DNA of 64,000 nt from NCBI GenBank assembly GCA_051294375.1, contig JBJCIZ010000282.1, positions 178,161-242,160 on the forward strand, written 5' to 3'. How positions within the stretch are numbered: position 1 is the stretch's first letter; every line of letters begins with the position of its first letter. The translations under genes and the position numbers were made by a program. Source of the DNA: Paraspadella gotoi. Its lineage: Eukaryota > Chaetognatha. Shown one piece after another: positions 54,441 to 64,000 of this stretch. The notes under the pieces are model-generated. The model was not told the origin of the DNA. It saw only the letters and a list, made by a program, of their open reading frames with translations, and searched no databases.

Positions 54441-55229
54441 TGATACCGCCAACAAAAAAATTTATTATTATAAATGGTCAAAATATTGCTGATTATGACA
54501 CAATGCATGAAATTTACGGAAATCCAACCACTCTTTGGAATGATTTTCGCCATATAAGATTTTTTCCGAATCTGACTCCCACGGTTGATATAACTTCTGA
54601 ATTACGATCTGTTAAGCTCCTCTTTTACTTTAAATAACAACTTCACCAAAAACTTGACTAATTACTTTTACCATGATCGTATCTATAAATTAAAAAGAAC
54701 CAAATGTAAATAAAGGATAAATTTAGAGCCCATTTCAGACATCATTGCTGTCGGTATTCCTGAATTCGAAGTTATGGTTTAAAATTGACAAACTATAATC
54801 CTTAAATGCATTGACATTGAGTATTGAAGTGAGAAAATTCCCTTTATTTTTATATTATAAAATTGCCGCAAAAATTATCCCAGAGACCACAATCCCATCT
54901 CCCCTATATTAGCATTTCAATCTAGCATAATAATAAAAGATCTGTTTTTAATCTTGCTTATCAAAATGAATGATCTTTTGTTCTCTCCATGAAGTGAGCA
55001 ACTAAAAAAATGCCGAGCACCTGTTTAACACAGAATATGAATAAAATAGATTACCGGAAATCGATGTGTTTTTAACATCTGGTTATATTGTAAAATCCTA
55101 AATCTGGCATCTTTCCCAGGGCACTACCTTAGAATTCTATTTATCGATAAAGTACCTAGTATATATATTATAACGAAAATGCCCCATGTATAATACAAGT
55201 CTTCCTCAATTTCTTAAGAACGACGTGGC
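54441..55229. repeat. Degraded copy of sequence at ~60290-60420 and ~61260-61390
   Basis: Shares the GATTTTTGCC / GAAGATTTTTTCCCCGAATCTGAC segment and ACCATGATCGTATC with the later region, with many indels. Confidence 0.5.
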
Positions 55230-56509
55230 ACTCCTATTATTCCTCTTTTGTTATTCTTCAGACGCTTCGTCCAATCACTTTTCTTGATTTTTCTCAAAAA
55301 TTATTAAAGATTTTTTTTTTGACAGAAAGTTTAAAACAGGATAAGAACGGTATGAGTGATTTTTATGACAACTTCTCTTTGTTGTTTCTTAGTATCCATA
55401 GCGTCGGCGATCGCTTTCAATATGCTTTCTTTCATGAAAGATATTTTGTTACCTCGCGTCATTCTTTTTTAGTCATTTAAGTTGACCTTACCTGACCTTA
55501 TATTTTCACCGTTCTAGTCGCTTTCTAGTGGCTTTCTTTTGGCCAAAAACCTTGTCACTTGTTATTCGATCAGAATAACTTTTAAAGAAAAGATCGGCCA
55601 TCTGGAACCGTAGTTTTTAGAGATCCAAGGATTTATTACTGACATTTTTTCGACTTTTAATTGATTTGCCATCTCTACAAAAATTCTTAATATATTCTAC
55701 ATTTTTCGTCGTTTTCTTTACTCTTTGAGATTTAGTAAGTGTAGCATTAGGTGGCTAAGTGATAGTGATAGAGATAGCTCCTAGCTCCTTGTAGTTTTTT
55801 GTAATGTTTAGAGAAGAATTAAACACAAACACATTTTCTTAATTACAAAATTGTTTATTTTTATATTACAATTTCATATGATAATCCTCTCTTTGGATTT
55901 TTTATTTAGAGAGCTCTTGTTTCTTAGGTTGCTTCTCTCTTTTTATATTCTTATATTTTCAGGGGTCCCGCGTATCGCCCTCAACTCCTAATTGGCGGAA
56001 GTCGCGTCACAAGACGTTTTTCTTAAATTCCTTTACTATTTCTTTATTATTTATCCTTTTTATTATCAATAAACGTTTAGAACTTCAAAGAGAGAGAGAG
56101 ATAGACTGAGCAAGAGCGAGAGAGAGATGAAAGGGGAAGAAATTGATGTAAGAAAAAGGGGGAATGGGGAGAAGAAAGAGAAGAATACTTTACTTTCTCA
56201 CACCCACCCCGAGACAAGGGAAGAGGTCACACCTCTTTATCCCTTCTTCTACCCTCTTTGCTTCAGCTTACGTTACCTCAGAGAAGTTTACGACCTTTTC
56301 TTTTTTTGTCTAGTGTACCTTAATCCTAATTTCTTTCCTTTTTTGACGACATGCTTTTCCCCAATTAAGTTTTTGTCAATTTCCATTTACAAAATCAGAA
56401 GAAAAACCAATATTCTTAATGGATCAGCAAACCATAAGTACAATAATAAGGAATTGTATACTATCAGAATCGATTTGACATAATTTCTTTTTCTTTTAGT
56501 CGTTTGTTC
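55230..56509. other. AT-rich sequence, no recognised gene
   Basis: A (GA)n tract lies at 56088-56130. A 118-codon + frame (56127-56483) has no motif and begins inside the GA tract. Base quality looks normal here. Confidence 0.4.
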
Positions 56510-56965
56510 TTTGTCTTTTGTTTATCATTCATGGTGAAAGTTTACGCCAAAAACTAATTTTAGCGACAACAACATAATTTTGAAGCAATGATCAATTTTG
56601 TCAATGAAAGACAATGAATATATCAAAGACATTAATTGATAGTCGTGATTAATAACAATGACATTCATAATACTATTTTATTTTACCATAAATGAATTAC
56701 ATGATTTTCAACGTCGCATTAGCATAGGACTAAGCTCTGACGAACTAAGCCCGAGGTTTTTTTAATATATTCTTATACCGGCCAAGGTAGAATGATGGCA
56801 ATATTGTTAATATTAAGTTTCAAAAAAATCTAACCATAAATATAGAAAATATTAACCAAAATCTTCAGATAATTCACCCCTTCTTTGGAAGATTTTTGCC
56901 ATAGAAGATTTTTCCTGTTCAACAAATTAGGTCCAATTTTGGAATCCTTTGGCAAAGTGTCTGAA
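56510..56965. repeat. Dispersed repeat, direct copy at 61540-62060
   Basis: Shares GTTTACGCCAAAAACTAA, TTTTCAACGTCG, AGCATAGGA, ACCGGCCAA.G, ATAGAAAATATTAACCAAAA and TTCTTTGGAAGATTTT. The later copy is indel-rich. Confidence 0.65.
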
Positions 56966-57049
56966 GGGGGTTACCTATTTTCTGTTCTCTTCTCCTCTCT
57001 CTCTTAGGCATCTTGGACGTTTAAGACCATAAAATTGAAAAGTTAAGGA

Positions 57050-57300
57050 AAGTGCGTCAGGGGATTCTTGTTTTCGTGTTGTCGCATGACGTACACAAAA
57101 ATGCTGGACTTTGAGAGAGGCTTTGCCGACGACCTCGATCTCGGACAACATGTAAGGAGCTGATTGGCGGGACGGTCCGCGTCTCCGACACGACCGTCGC
57201 CCAATCGGCGAACTTCGGGCGATCTCGACCCCCTCCCCACATGAGCAAAGATATAAAAAAAGCAACAACTCTGAAGCATCAGAGAGAACTCTTATAATAA
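57050..57300 (+). promoter_or_regulatory. Promoter-like segment, possibly an LTR
   Basis: A CRE-like TGACGTAC (57087-57094), two CCAAT-type elements in opposite orientation (GATTGGCGGGAC at ~57160, CCCAATCGGCG at ~57190), then TATA box GATATAAAAAAAG (57249-57261) with initiator-like TCAGAG downstream. GC-rich against an AT-rich background. Could be a Ty3/gypsy LTR, since an RT fragment of that type starts 2.2 kb downstream on the same strand, or a host promoter. No matching second LTR found. Confidence 0.35.
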
Positions 57301-57348
57301 TTATTTTTAGTCTCCATTTATTTTTTGCCTTCATTATATTTGTAAGTG

Positions 57349-57500
57349 TTCTTCACACACTTGTTTTAAGAAATTATAAAAACATTTTCTTGCCCATCCA
57401 TGTTTGTTAACCAAAACCCAATAAGTGTTCTTCAACACTTGCTATAAAGGAAATAAAACTAATTTTCTTGCCATCCTAACTTCTTTGACCAAAACCTTCT
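57349..57500. repeat. ~76-bp tandem duplication
   Basis: AAGTGTTCTTCACACACTTG ... ATTTTCTTGCC ... GTTAACCAAAACCC is followed directly by AAGTGTTCTTCAACACTTGC ... ATTTTCTTGCC ... TTGACCAAAACCTT. Two units, ~75% alike, each starting with a small hairpin (AAGTGT/ACACTT). Confidence 0.7.
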
Positions 57501-58159
57501 TAATTATTTATTCACAATTTAAACGAATAAGAAAAGATAGGACGAGCAAGAGAGAAAGAATTCGATTAGCGAGCCATGGAGTTCTAAGCTAACCAAAAGA
57601 CACCCGTTAAAGCACTTTTAGGCGACCAGTTGTCCTCTTGCTGCAATGATGCTACAAGGCTTGAGGTTCCAATGAAACTGTCCTCCTTGACTGCCGAGTA
57701 GCTATTTTTTTTATATTTTGGCATTTCTAAAAACTTATTTCTATCAGTATTCTATATTTATTAAACTACACTAACAACTAACCTTTTTAAATATTGAACG
57801 AACAAAATCAAAAATATTTTGTTGTTCTAAGAACACACATAAATAGTGACAACAGCAATCCTTGACCGCGATTTTGTCCAGATTAAATCGTAATTCTTTT
57901 GTCCTGAGGCGTGATAACAATCTTTTTTTTCCTCTTTCCGACGCTAAGATATACATGTCCTAAATCTCCTTATTACACCCCTTGACCATCCCGTTCCGCG
58001 ATGATTAAAAAAGTTCCTCAGTTCTCACGAATTATGTTTTCGTTCCAAAAAAAATAATAAATGAAAAATTCTGTTATTATAATAAGAATTACTATTTTGC
58101 AACTTTTTAGAATGCTAGTTATCATGGAATTATTAATTAAAATAAATCATTACGCTCCA
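57501..58159. other. No recognised gene
   Basis: AT-rich. Frames at 57771-57956 (-) and 58061-58399 (+) show no motif. Confidence 0.4.
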
Positions 58160-58560
58160 GGCCTCATTATGCACGTTCCTCATCACGAGGGATTTTCACC
58201 AAAGAAGTCAAAGAAAGTCCGTCGTCATGCACTAATGCTCACTTCCTGTCCTGTTTCTGTCCGCCCACCCCTTGTTGGGGTAAGTGGAGATACCATTGAG
58301 AAGTGCGGCGCCCCGATCCACTTTTCTGCCCTTTGCCCGTGCGTCGCCCGCCCCCACCCTTCACGGGGGAGCCCCTTCCGAGCGACTACCAATTACTGAG
58401 GTTTCATCCTGCTCGAGTTCGAACCCCTACGAGCCGCCTTGTCGCTGATTAACTTTTCTGTGACAAATGCCCCGAATGAAGCTGCTATGGCTTGACGCCA
58501 AATCTCAGTTCATCGAGGAGCGCTGCTCATTTGAGCCACCACTTTTACAAGTTAGATCTT
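58160..58560. other. GC-rich island of unknown nature
   Basis: CCGCCCACCCCTTG/GGGGTAAGTGG and CCCCCACCC/GGGGGAGCCCC give hairpins. GAGTTCGAACCCC (58417-58429) resembles a B box, but no tRNA fold or A box at the right distance is visible. May be a SINE or another pol III-derived element. Confidence 0.3.
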
Positions 58561-59458
58561 GCATCCCGGCCCTGTCTCCCTTGCCTACATTTAAAACGAT
58601 GTTTAATACAGAGCAAAGCCCTTCATAAAACCTTTTATCTGTGACATTTCTAAGAGACTGTTTTAAAAGTATCTTCCCCCTTTAAACAGACAAGAGTTCT
58701 GTGCGGCGTTGTGCGTGAATATGAGGCAGATCTTGGGAATGTTGGGATCTATTCTTTTCTTAGATGCAAAGTTACAATAATGTCACAAGAAATGTTCTTT
58801 TTTCATATTATCACCAAAAAAGGAAATATGTATTTTGGGATTATAAGGCGTATGGCTTATTTAACATGTTTTGGACACCTAAAAAACAAACCGTTAGAAT
58901 TTAATTGGTAAATTGTCATTAAAATATAATTGAGAAAAGAGGAGATCGCCATAAAAAGTACATTCTTTATGACAACCAATAAAGATTATTTAACTTAAGA
59001 CTAAGTGAAATGATCCTTATCCCTCCTCATCAGCATGTTGTAATGACGTTTGTTGATATTCAAAGCGAGTTTTGAATTTGGAGACATGGAGTTGTCACCC
59101 GTGATATGTGTTCCGACCCCCAAGGAAAGGCTTCCCGGCGGGTACCTAAATTAAAAAATTGGTTCGACGTCAAATGGAACTTGGTTTACAGCATTGTAGT
59201 TTCAATGGGAAATAAAGGGAAGTAGCCGTGTCCGGTCTATTAAACAGAGAACCCCCCTTCCAAGCCCGTCATTGACATTGAAACAAGGGAGCAACGAATC
59301 GCCTGATGGAACATCCGGCCAGTTGGGATTTCTCAACCTATCGCACCTGATTGATAAAAAAACGCGAGGAGAAAAAGGTAGAGGCGGATGCTTAAACAAA
59401 GTATCGACTATCAGTTTACGAGGCAACCTGGGACTATAGGAAAATAACGTCCCTATGT
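58561..59458. other. No recognised gene
   Basis: Open frames at 58711-58911 (+) and 59202-59465 (-) have no motif. The gypsy RT homology starts after 59459. Confidence 0.4.
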
Positions 59459-59469
59459 GCAGCACAAAA

Positions 59470-60010
59470 TAACCTTTTCCAAGAGGGGTGACCGCCGTGG
59501 TCGAGCCACCTTGCCAAATTTCCTCTTGAGAAGCAACGTGTGCTCTGCCTGCCAGAAGAGCAAGTTTGAAAAGTTTCTTGAAAAGCCTACATCAAAGAAA
59601 GTTACTTCTCCATAGCCACACGTGTCCTGTGAGAAAAAAAAGGATGATAATAACCTCCACAAAAATGCCCAATTTGCGATTGTACACCAAAGAAACACTC
59701 ACATACCAAATGCGTTGATGTCTCCAAGAATGTCGGACATTCATGTTTGCACTACTGATGCGATCTCTGGACATCACTGGTTCCCTCCCCTTATATTGAT
59801 TTGACTTAAAAATTGAGATTATTTGGATGGTTGAATATCGACCCTGCTTGCATCGCTGAGAAGACGTCATTCGAACATTCCAATGCAGGTCAGTATCAAT
59901 GCAAAATCCTCGTCTTTGCCTCTCGTCAATTGCATAGAAGCGGGTCATGTCAGCGTTTTCTAACTGTTTTACAATGGTCAAAGTCACAAGCGGTCAAACA
60001 GGACTTTTAA
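59470..60010 (+). pseudogene. Ty3/gypsy reverse transcriptase fragment, left palindrome arm
   Basis: Frame-broken reading in order: RGVTAVVEPPCQ near the start, HTCPVREKK, later GHHWFP-type residues, then AEKTSFEHSNAGQYQ and ILVFASRQLHRS in the frame at 59813-60010. These correspond to the N-terminal part of gypsy RT (P-L-E-K-Q-R-A-x-E-x-x-V-x-x-L through the EKTSF...GQYQW...LPFGL region). Sequence after ~60010 has no RT homology, so YxDD and everything downstream is missing. At least four frame changes. Confidence 0.68.
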
Positions 60011-60879
60011 CAATCGCTTTGCGACCGTCAAGAGTCTGCGGTCTTAGGCCGGGCCCCGCCACACTTTGGCTTCAAAAATTTTGTCCTGTAAGACGGATTT
60101 GGAGGCGTGGGTTTTAAACGGCTATCTATTTTCTTATTTTGCTATCTTTATTAGGACTAAGCCTCTGACTGAAACTAACGCCCGCAGGTTTTTTTTAATT
60201 ATATCTCTTTTATACCGGCCAACGTGCTAGAATGATGGCAATATTGTTAACTTATTAAGTTTCAAAAAAAATCCAACCATAAATATAGAAAATATTAACC
60301 AAAATCTTCGGGAAAATTCACCCCTTCTTATGGAAGATTTTTGCCTATAGAAGAATTTTTTCCCCGAATCTGACTCACCGGTTTGAAAAACTCTTTAGAA
60401 TTCCGATCGTTAGCTCCTCTTTTTTACTCGATCCATCGCATAAAAACGGGCGGTCGCGTGGGTAAATCTCTTTTCGCAATCGAATCGAGTAAACAAAAAG
60501 ATTTACGGAAAAATCTTCTTTCACCGTTTCTTTTAAATTTCAGATTTTTTTTTTTCAGGGGATTTCTTTCTTTTCCTTGTAATTTTTTTTTTTAAAAAAG
60601 AAATTAATTACTAATTACTAAGGCCTTTTATAAATTAAATCTATACCAAATATCGCAAGAATGGTTTATTTCCTTTTTAAACCTTTCATTCCAAAATTCA
60701 ATTCCCATTGCTTGGTAAAGAGAAAGAAAAAGGAAAATAAGAGTGGAGGAACATGAAGCGAGAAGTAGGGGTGGAAAATCAGATGAGGTGAGAGAGATCG
60801 AGAGGAACGAGAGAAAAGAAAAGAAGAGAGAGGTCGCGTGTTGATGCCTGCCACAAGTAGTTAGCAATCTTTGCAGGCT

Positions 60880-60905
60880 ATATTTGGCGCCGATTGGTCA
60901 AAACC
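60880..60905 (+). other. TGGCGCC motif, possible primer-binding site
   Basis: TTTGGCGCCGATTGG resembles a tRNA-Lys-type PBS start (TGGCGCC). No LTR end is defined beside it and the position downstream of RT is wrong for the same element. The palindrome partner is at ~62570-62585. Confidence 0.2.
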
Positions 60906-61392
60906 AGATCATCAGAATATCGGAGAATCTCAACAACTCACTTCTCATGGGTAAAAAAAGACAGATAATAAACTCAAAAAAGCGCAAAAAGTGTAAAGAT
61001 CAGTTAAATAATTTCTGTCATAGAATTCTTTTCTCTTAAGGGAAGACTGCTTCTCATTTCGTGCGCGCCATACCGTGAGACATATCATGAATTTCAGTAA
61101 CGAGTTGAAAGGTCTTTTCAATCAAACTCTTGAATTCGCCGTATGCGAACAAAAAATTTGTCTCAGGAGGAAAATTTATATAAAACGAAAAGCAAACTAA
61201 CTTAATTCGCGGAATCCAACTCGGGCGGTAAACGGATAATTTAAAACTATTCTTTTTCGGGTTTTACCCCGTTTTATGCCGTGATGTTTACTTAAATAAA
61301 TATTTCACCAAAAATGGTTAACTAATCTCACTTACCATGATCGTATCATATCAAAACTAACCTAATAAAATGTAAAGAAAAATTTTGAGAGC

Positions 61393-61417
61393 NNNNNNNN
61401 NNNNNNNNNNNNNNNNN
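61393..61417. other. Assembly gap, 25 N
   Basis: Third placeholder gap, at the inner end of the left palindrome arm. Confidence 0.99.
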
Positions 61418-61507
61418 CCGCTTCTATGCAATGACGAGAGGCAAAGACGAGGATCCATTGATACTGACCTGCATTGGGAATTTCGAATGACGTCTTCTCG
61501 CGATCAG
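61418..61507 (-). pseudogene. Ty3/gypsy RT fragment, third copy between gaps
   Basis: 90 bp between two gaps. The - strand reads EKTSFEIPNAGQYQWILVFA, the same RT segment as in both palindrome arms, oriented as in the right arm. Presumably an unplaced piece of the same reads. Confidence 0.68.
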
Positions 61508-61532
61508 NNNNNNNNNNNNNNNNNNNNNNNNN
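61508..61532. other. Assembly gap, 25 N
   Basis: Fourth placeholder gap. Confidence 0.99.
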
Positions 61533-61539
61533 GTTTTTG

Positions 61540-62060
61540 TCTTTCTGTTTATCATTCCATGGATGCAAAGTTTACGCCAAAAACTAATGCTTAGCGCACA
61601 ACAACCGAATAATTTTGAAGCAGCAATTGATCAATTTTTGTCAATGAAGAACAATTGAATATTATCAAATACCTTAAGTTGCATAGTCGTTGATTAATAA
61701 CATATTCGGGACATCGATAATACTGATTTTATCGTTTACGCATAACACATTGAACTTTACTATGAAGTTTTTCAACGTCGATATAGCATAGGAATAGAGG
61801 CTCTGACGATAACTAAACCCGTAGCGTTTTTTTTAAATATATTCTTAGTAGCCGGCCAATGGGTAGAATGATGCAATACTGTGTTTAATATTTAAGTTTT
61901 CAAAAAAATCAACCATAAATTATAGAATATAGAAAATATTAACCAAAATCTCTGCGATAATTCAACCCCTTCTTTGGAAGATTTTGCGGCATAGAAGATT
62001 TTTCCACTGGTTCAACAATTAGGGTCCAATTTTGGCCATCCTTTGTGCAAAAGGGTCTCG
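61540..62060. repeat. Indel-rich direct copy of 56510-56965
   Basis: Same order of segments as 56510-56965, with extra bases scattered throughout; it ends where the right palindrome arm begins. Confidence 0.65.
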
Positions 62061-62065
62061 AAGGG

Positions 62066-64000
62066 GCTCTCAAAATTTTTCTTGTTAATTTTATTAGGTT
62101 TAGTTTTGAGTATGATACCGATCAATGGTAAGTGAGAATTAGTTACCATTTTGCCGTGAAATTTTTATTTAAAAGTAAACATCCACGCATAAAACGGGTG
62201 TTAAACCGAAAAATTAATAGTTTTATGTTCCGTTTACCGCCCGAGTTGGATTCGCGCGAATTAAGTTAGTTATCTTTCTTCTGTTTTATATAAATTTGTC
62301 CTTCTGAGACAAATTTTTTGTTCGCATACGGCTGAATTCCCAAGAGGTTGATTGAAAAGAATCCTCTTCAACTCGTTACCTGAGAATTTCCATGCATATG
62401 TCTCACGGTATGGCCCGCACGAAAATGACGAATGCAGGTCTTCTTAGAGAAAGAATTCTTGACAGGAAAATTTAACTGATCTTTACTTTTGCCTTTTTGA
62501 GTTTATTATCTGTCTTCTTTTACCATAAAGAGTTTTGCAGTTCTCCGATATTCTGATGACTCTGGTTTTGACAATCGGCGCCAAGCATATACTGCAAAGA
62601 TTGCTAACTACTTGTCTGGCAGCATCAAACACGCGACTCTCTCTTCTTTTCTTTTCGTCTCTTCTCGTCGATCTCTCTCCTCATCTGATTTCACCCTACT
62701 CATCTGCTTCGATGTTCCTTCCTCTTATTTTCCTTTTTCTTTCTTACCATTAGCAATGATTATTGAATGTTGAATGATAAGGTTTTAAAGAAATAACCTA
62801 TTCTTGCGATATTTGTATTAGATGTTAGATTTATAATAAGGCTTAGTAATTAGTAATTAATTCTTTTTAAAAGAAAAAATTACAGGAAAAAAGAAAAAAG
62901 CAATATCCCCTGAAAAAAAAAATCTGAAATTTATAAAAAACGGCGTGAAAGAAAGATTTCGAAATCTTTTTGTTTACTCGATTGATTGCGAAAAAGACTT
63001 TACCCCGCGCCCGTTTTATGCGATGATGAGTTAAAAGAGGAGCTACACGATCGGAATTCTAATAGAGTTTTCAACCTGGTGAGTCAGATTCGGGGAAAAA
63101 TTCTTCTATTAGGCAAAAATCTTCCATAAGGAACGGGTTGAAGTTTTCCTCGAAGATTTTGGTTTAATATTTTTCCTATATTTTAATGGTTGGATTTTTT
63201 TTGAAACTTAATAAGTTAACAATATTGCCATCATTCTACCGTTGGCCGGTATAAAGAGACTATATTAAAAAAACGCTGCGGGCGTTAGTTTCGTCAGAGG
63301 CTTTAGTCCTAATAAAGATACCAAAATAAGAAAATAGATAGCCGGTTTAACCACGCCTCCAAATTCCGTCTTACAGGACAAAATTTTTGAAGCCAAAGTT
63401 GTGGCGGCGGGCCGGCCTAAGACGCCAAAAGAACCTGACGCGTCGCAAAGCGATTGTTAAACAGTCCTGACGCTTGTGACTTTGACCATTGTAAACGTTA
63501 GAAACCTGCATGACCGCTTCTATGCAATTGACGAGAAGGCTCAAAGACCGAGGATCTTTGCAGATACTGACCTGCATTCTGGAATTTCGAATGACGTCTT
63601 CTCGCGATGCAGCAGCGCGTCGATTTCAACCTCCAAATATCTCAATTTTAAGTCAAATCAATTGAAGGAAACCAGTGATGTCCGAGATCGCATAGTTCAA
63701 CATATGTCCGACATTCTTGGCTAGACATCAACGCTTTGGGTATGGTGAGTGATTTCTTTTGGTGGTACAATCGCAAATTGGCATTTTTAGTGGACGTCCG
63801 TATCGCATGGACGGTTCCATCCTCATCCTTTTTATCAACCATCACAGGACACGTGTGGTATGGAGAAGTACTTTCCTTGATGAGATCGGCTTCAAGAAAC
63901 TTTTCAACTTGCTCTTCTGCAGCACGTTGCTTCTCAAGAGGAAATTGGCAAGGTGGCTCGACCACGGCGGTCACCCCCTCTTGGAGGTTAATTTTGTGCT
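62066..64000 (-). repeat. Right arm of the large imperfect palindrome
   Basis: Reverse complement of 59459-61392. Starts GCTCTCAAAAT and continues to the window edge. Confidence 0.85.
63500..63985 (-). pseudogene. Ty3/gypsy reverse transcriptase fragment, right palindrome arm
   Basis: Best-preserved reading of the RT start, in the - frame 63974-63648: VVEPPCQFPLEKQRAAEEQV, EKFLEADLIKESTSPYHTCP and VMVDKKDEDGTV. P-L-x-K-Q-R-A-x-E-x-x-V-x-x-x-L-x-x-x-L-I-x-x-S-x-S-P-x-x-x-P-V-x-x-V-x-K-K-D is the classical first block of Ty3/gypsy RT. After DGTV the frame is lost, but GHHWFPSIDLT (equivalent of the Phe-Ser-x-x-Asp-Leu motif with the first catalytic Asp) is still visible. RT continues to the EKTSF/GQYQ segment near 63560-63600 and then stops. 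Confidence 0.78.

Larger units (their letters stand above)
59459..61392 (+). repeat. Left arm of a large imperfect palindrome
   Basis: ~1,934 bp matching, in reverse complement, 62066-64000. Arms differ by frequent small indels. The right arm reaches the window edge, so the full arm length is unknown. Confidence 0.85.

Noticed and set aside
58405-58440. tRNA gene at GAGTTCGAACCCC
   Set aside because: Only a B-box-like match; no T-stem pairing and no A box at the right distance.

Overview
The window is AT-rich metazoan DNA, most likely from an arthropod. It holds no operons, and what it contains fits a very long, transposon-filled intron and intergenic region. The only host gene I can support is a SoxB2-group (Sox21-like) transcription factor on the + strand. 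One exon (427-701) starts exactly at the basic tail of the HMG box. A second (11450-11617) matches it in phase across a 10.7 kb intron. The HMG box itself lies upstream of the window. I cannot name the species.

Layout. 0.7-11.4 kb: intron with several Penelope-like element (PLE) fragments (GIY-YIG endonuclease, C-terminal tail, (CT)n-rich 3' ends carrying hammerhead-like motifs), a 601-bp hAT-like MITE inside one of them, a diverged ~150-bp repeat array and several minisatellites. 11.7-19 kb: a decayed BEL/Pao retrotransposon on the - strand (gag, protease, start of RT; RNase H and integrase missing) and a Ty3/gypsy gag-protease fragment. 19-35 kb: a tRNA-derived SINE-like copy, minisatellites, MITEs, a structurally complete non-autonomous LTR element (25201-27067) with LTRs, PBS, PPT and TSD but no pol, a second gag-only element bounded by possible LTR fragments, and a four-level nested insertion stack (32.1-35.1 kb). 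35.2-46.7 kb: a ~5.1 kb unit present twice (copy starts 6.4 kb apart), carrying a decayed open frame that encodes highly charged pentapeptide-period repeats.

From 48 kb onward sequence quality is in question. Four runs of exactly 25 N are flanked by indel-rich copies of neighbouring sequence, by a stretch where homologous T-rich sequence has been replaced by G-rich sequence, by ~3.4 kb that looks close to noise, and by an imperfect palindrome with arms of at least 1.93 kb containing a Ty3/gypsy RT fragment. I read these as long-read gap-filling artefacts rather than biology, and that reading should be tested before any novelty claim is made there.

How the parts relate: apart from the Sox exons, nearly every recognisable piece is a mobile element or a repeat derived from one. 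Insertions into each other, with intact target duplications, allow a relative order of events to be read in several places.
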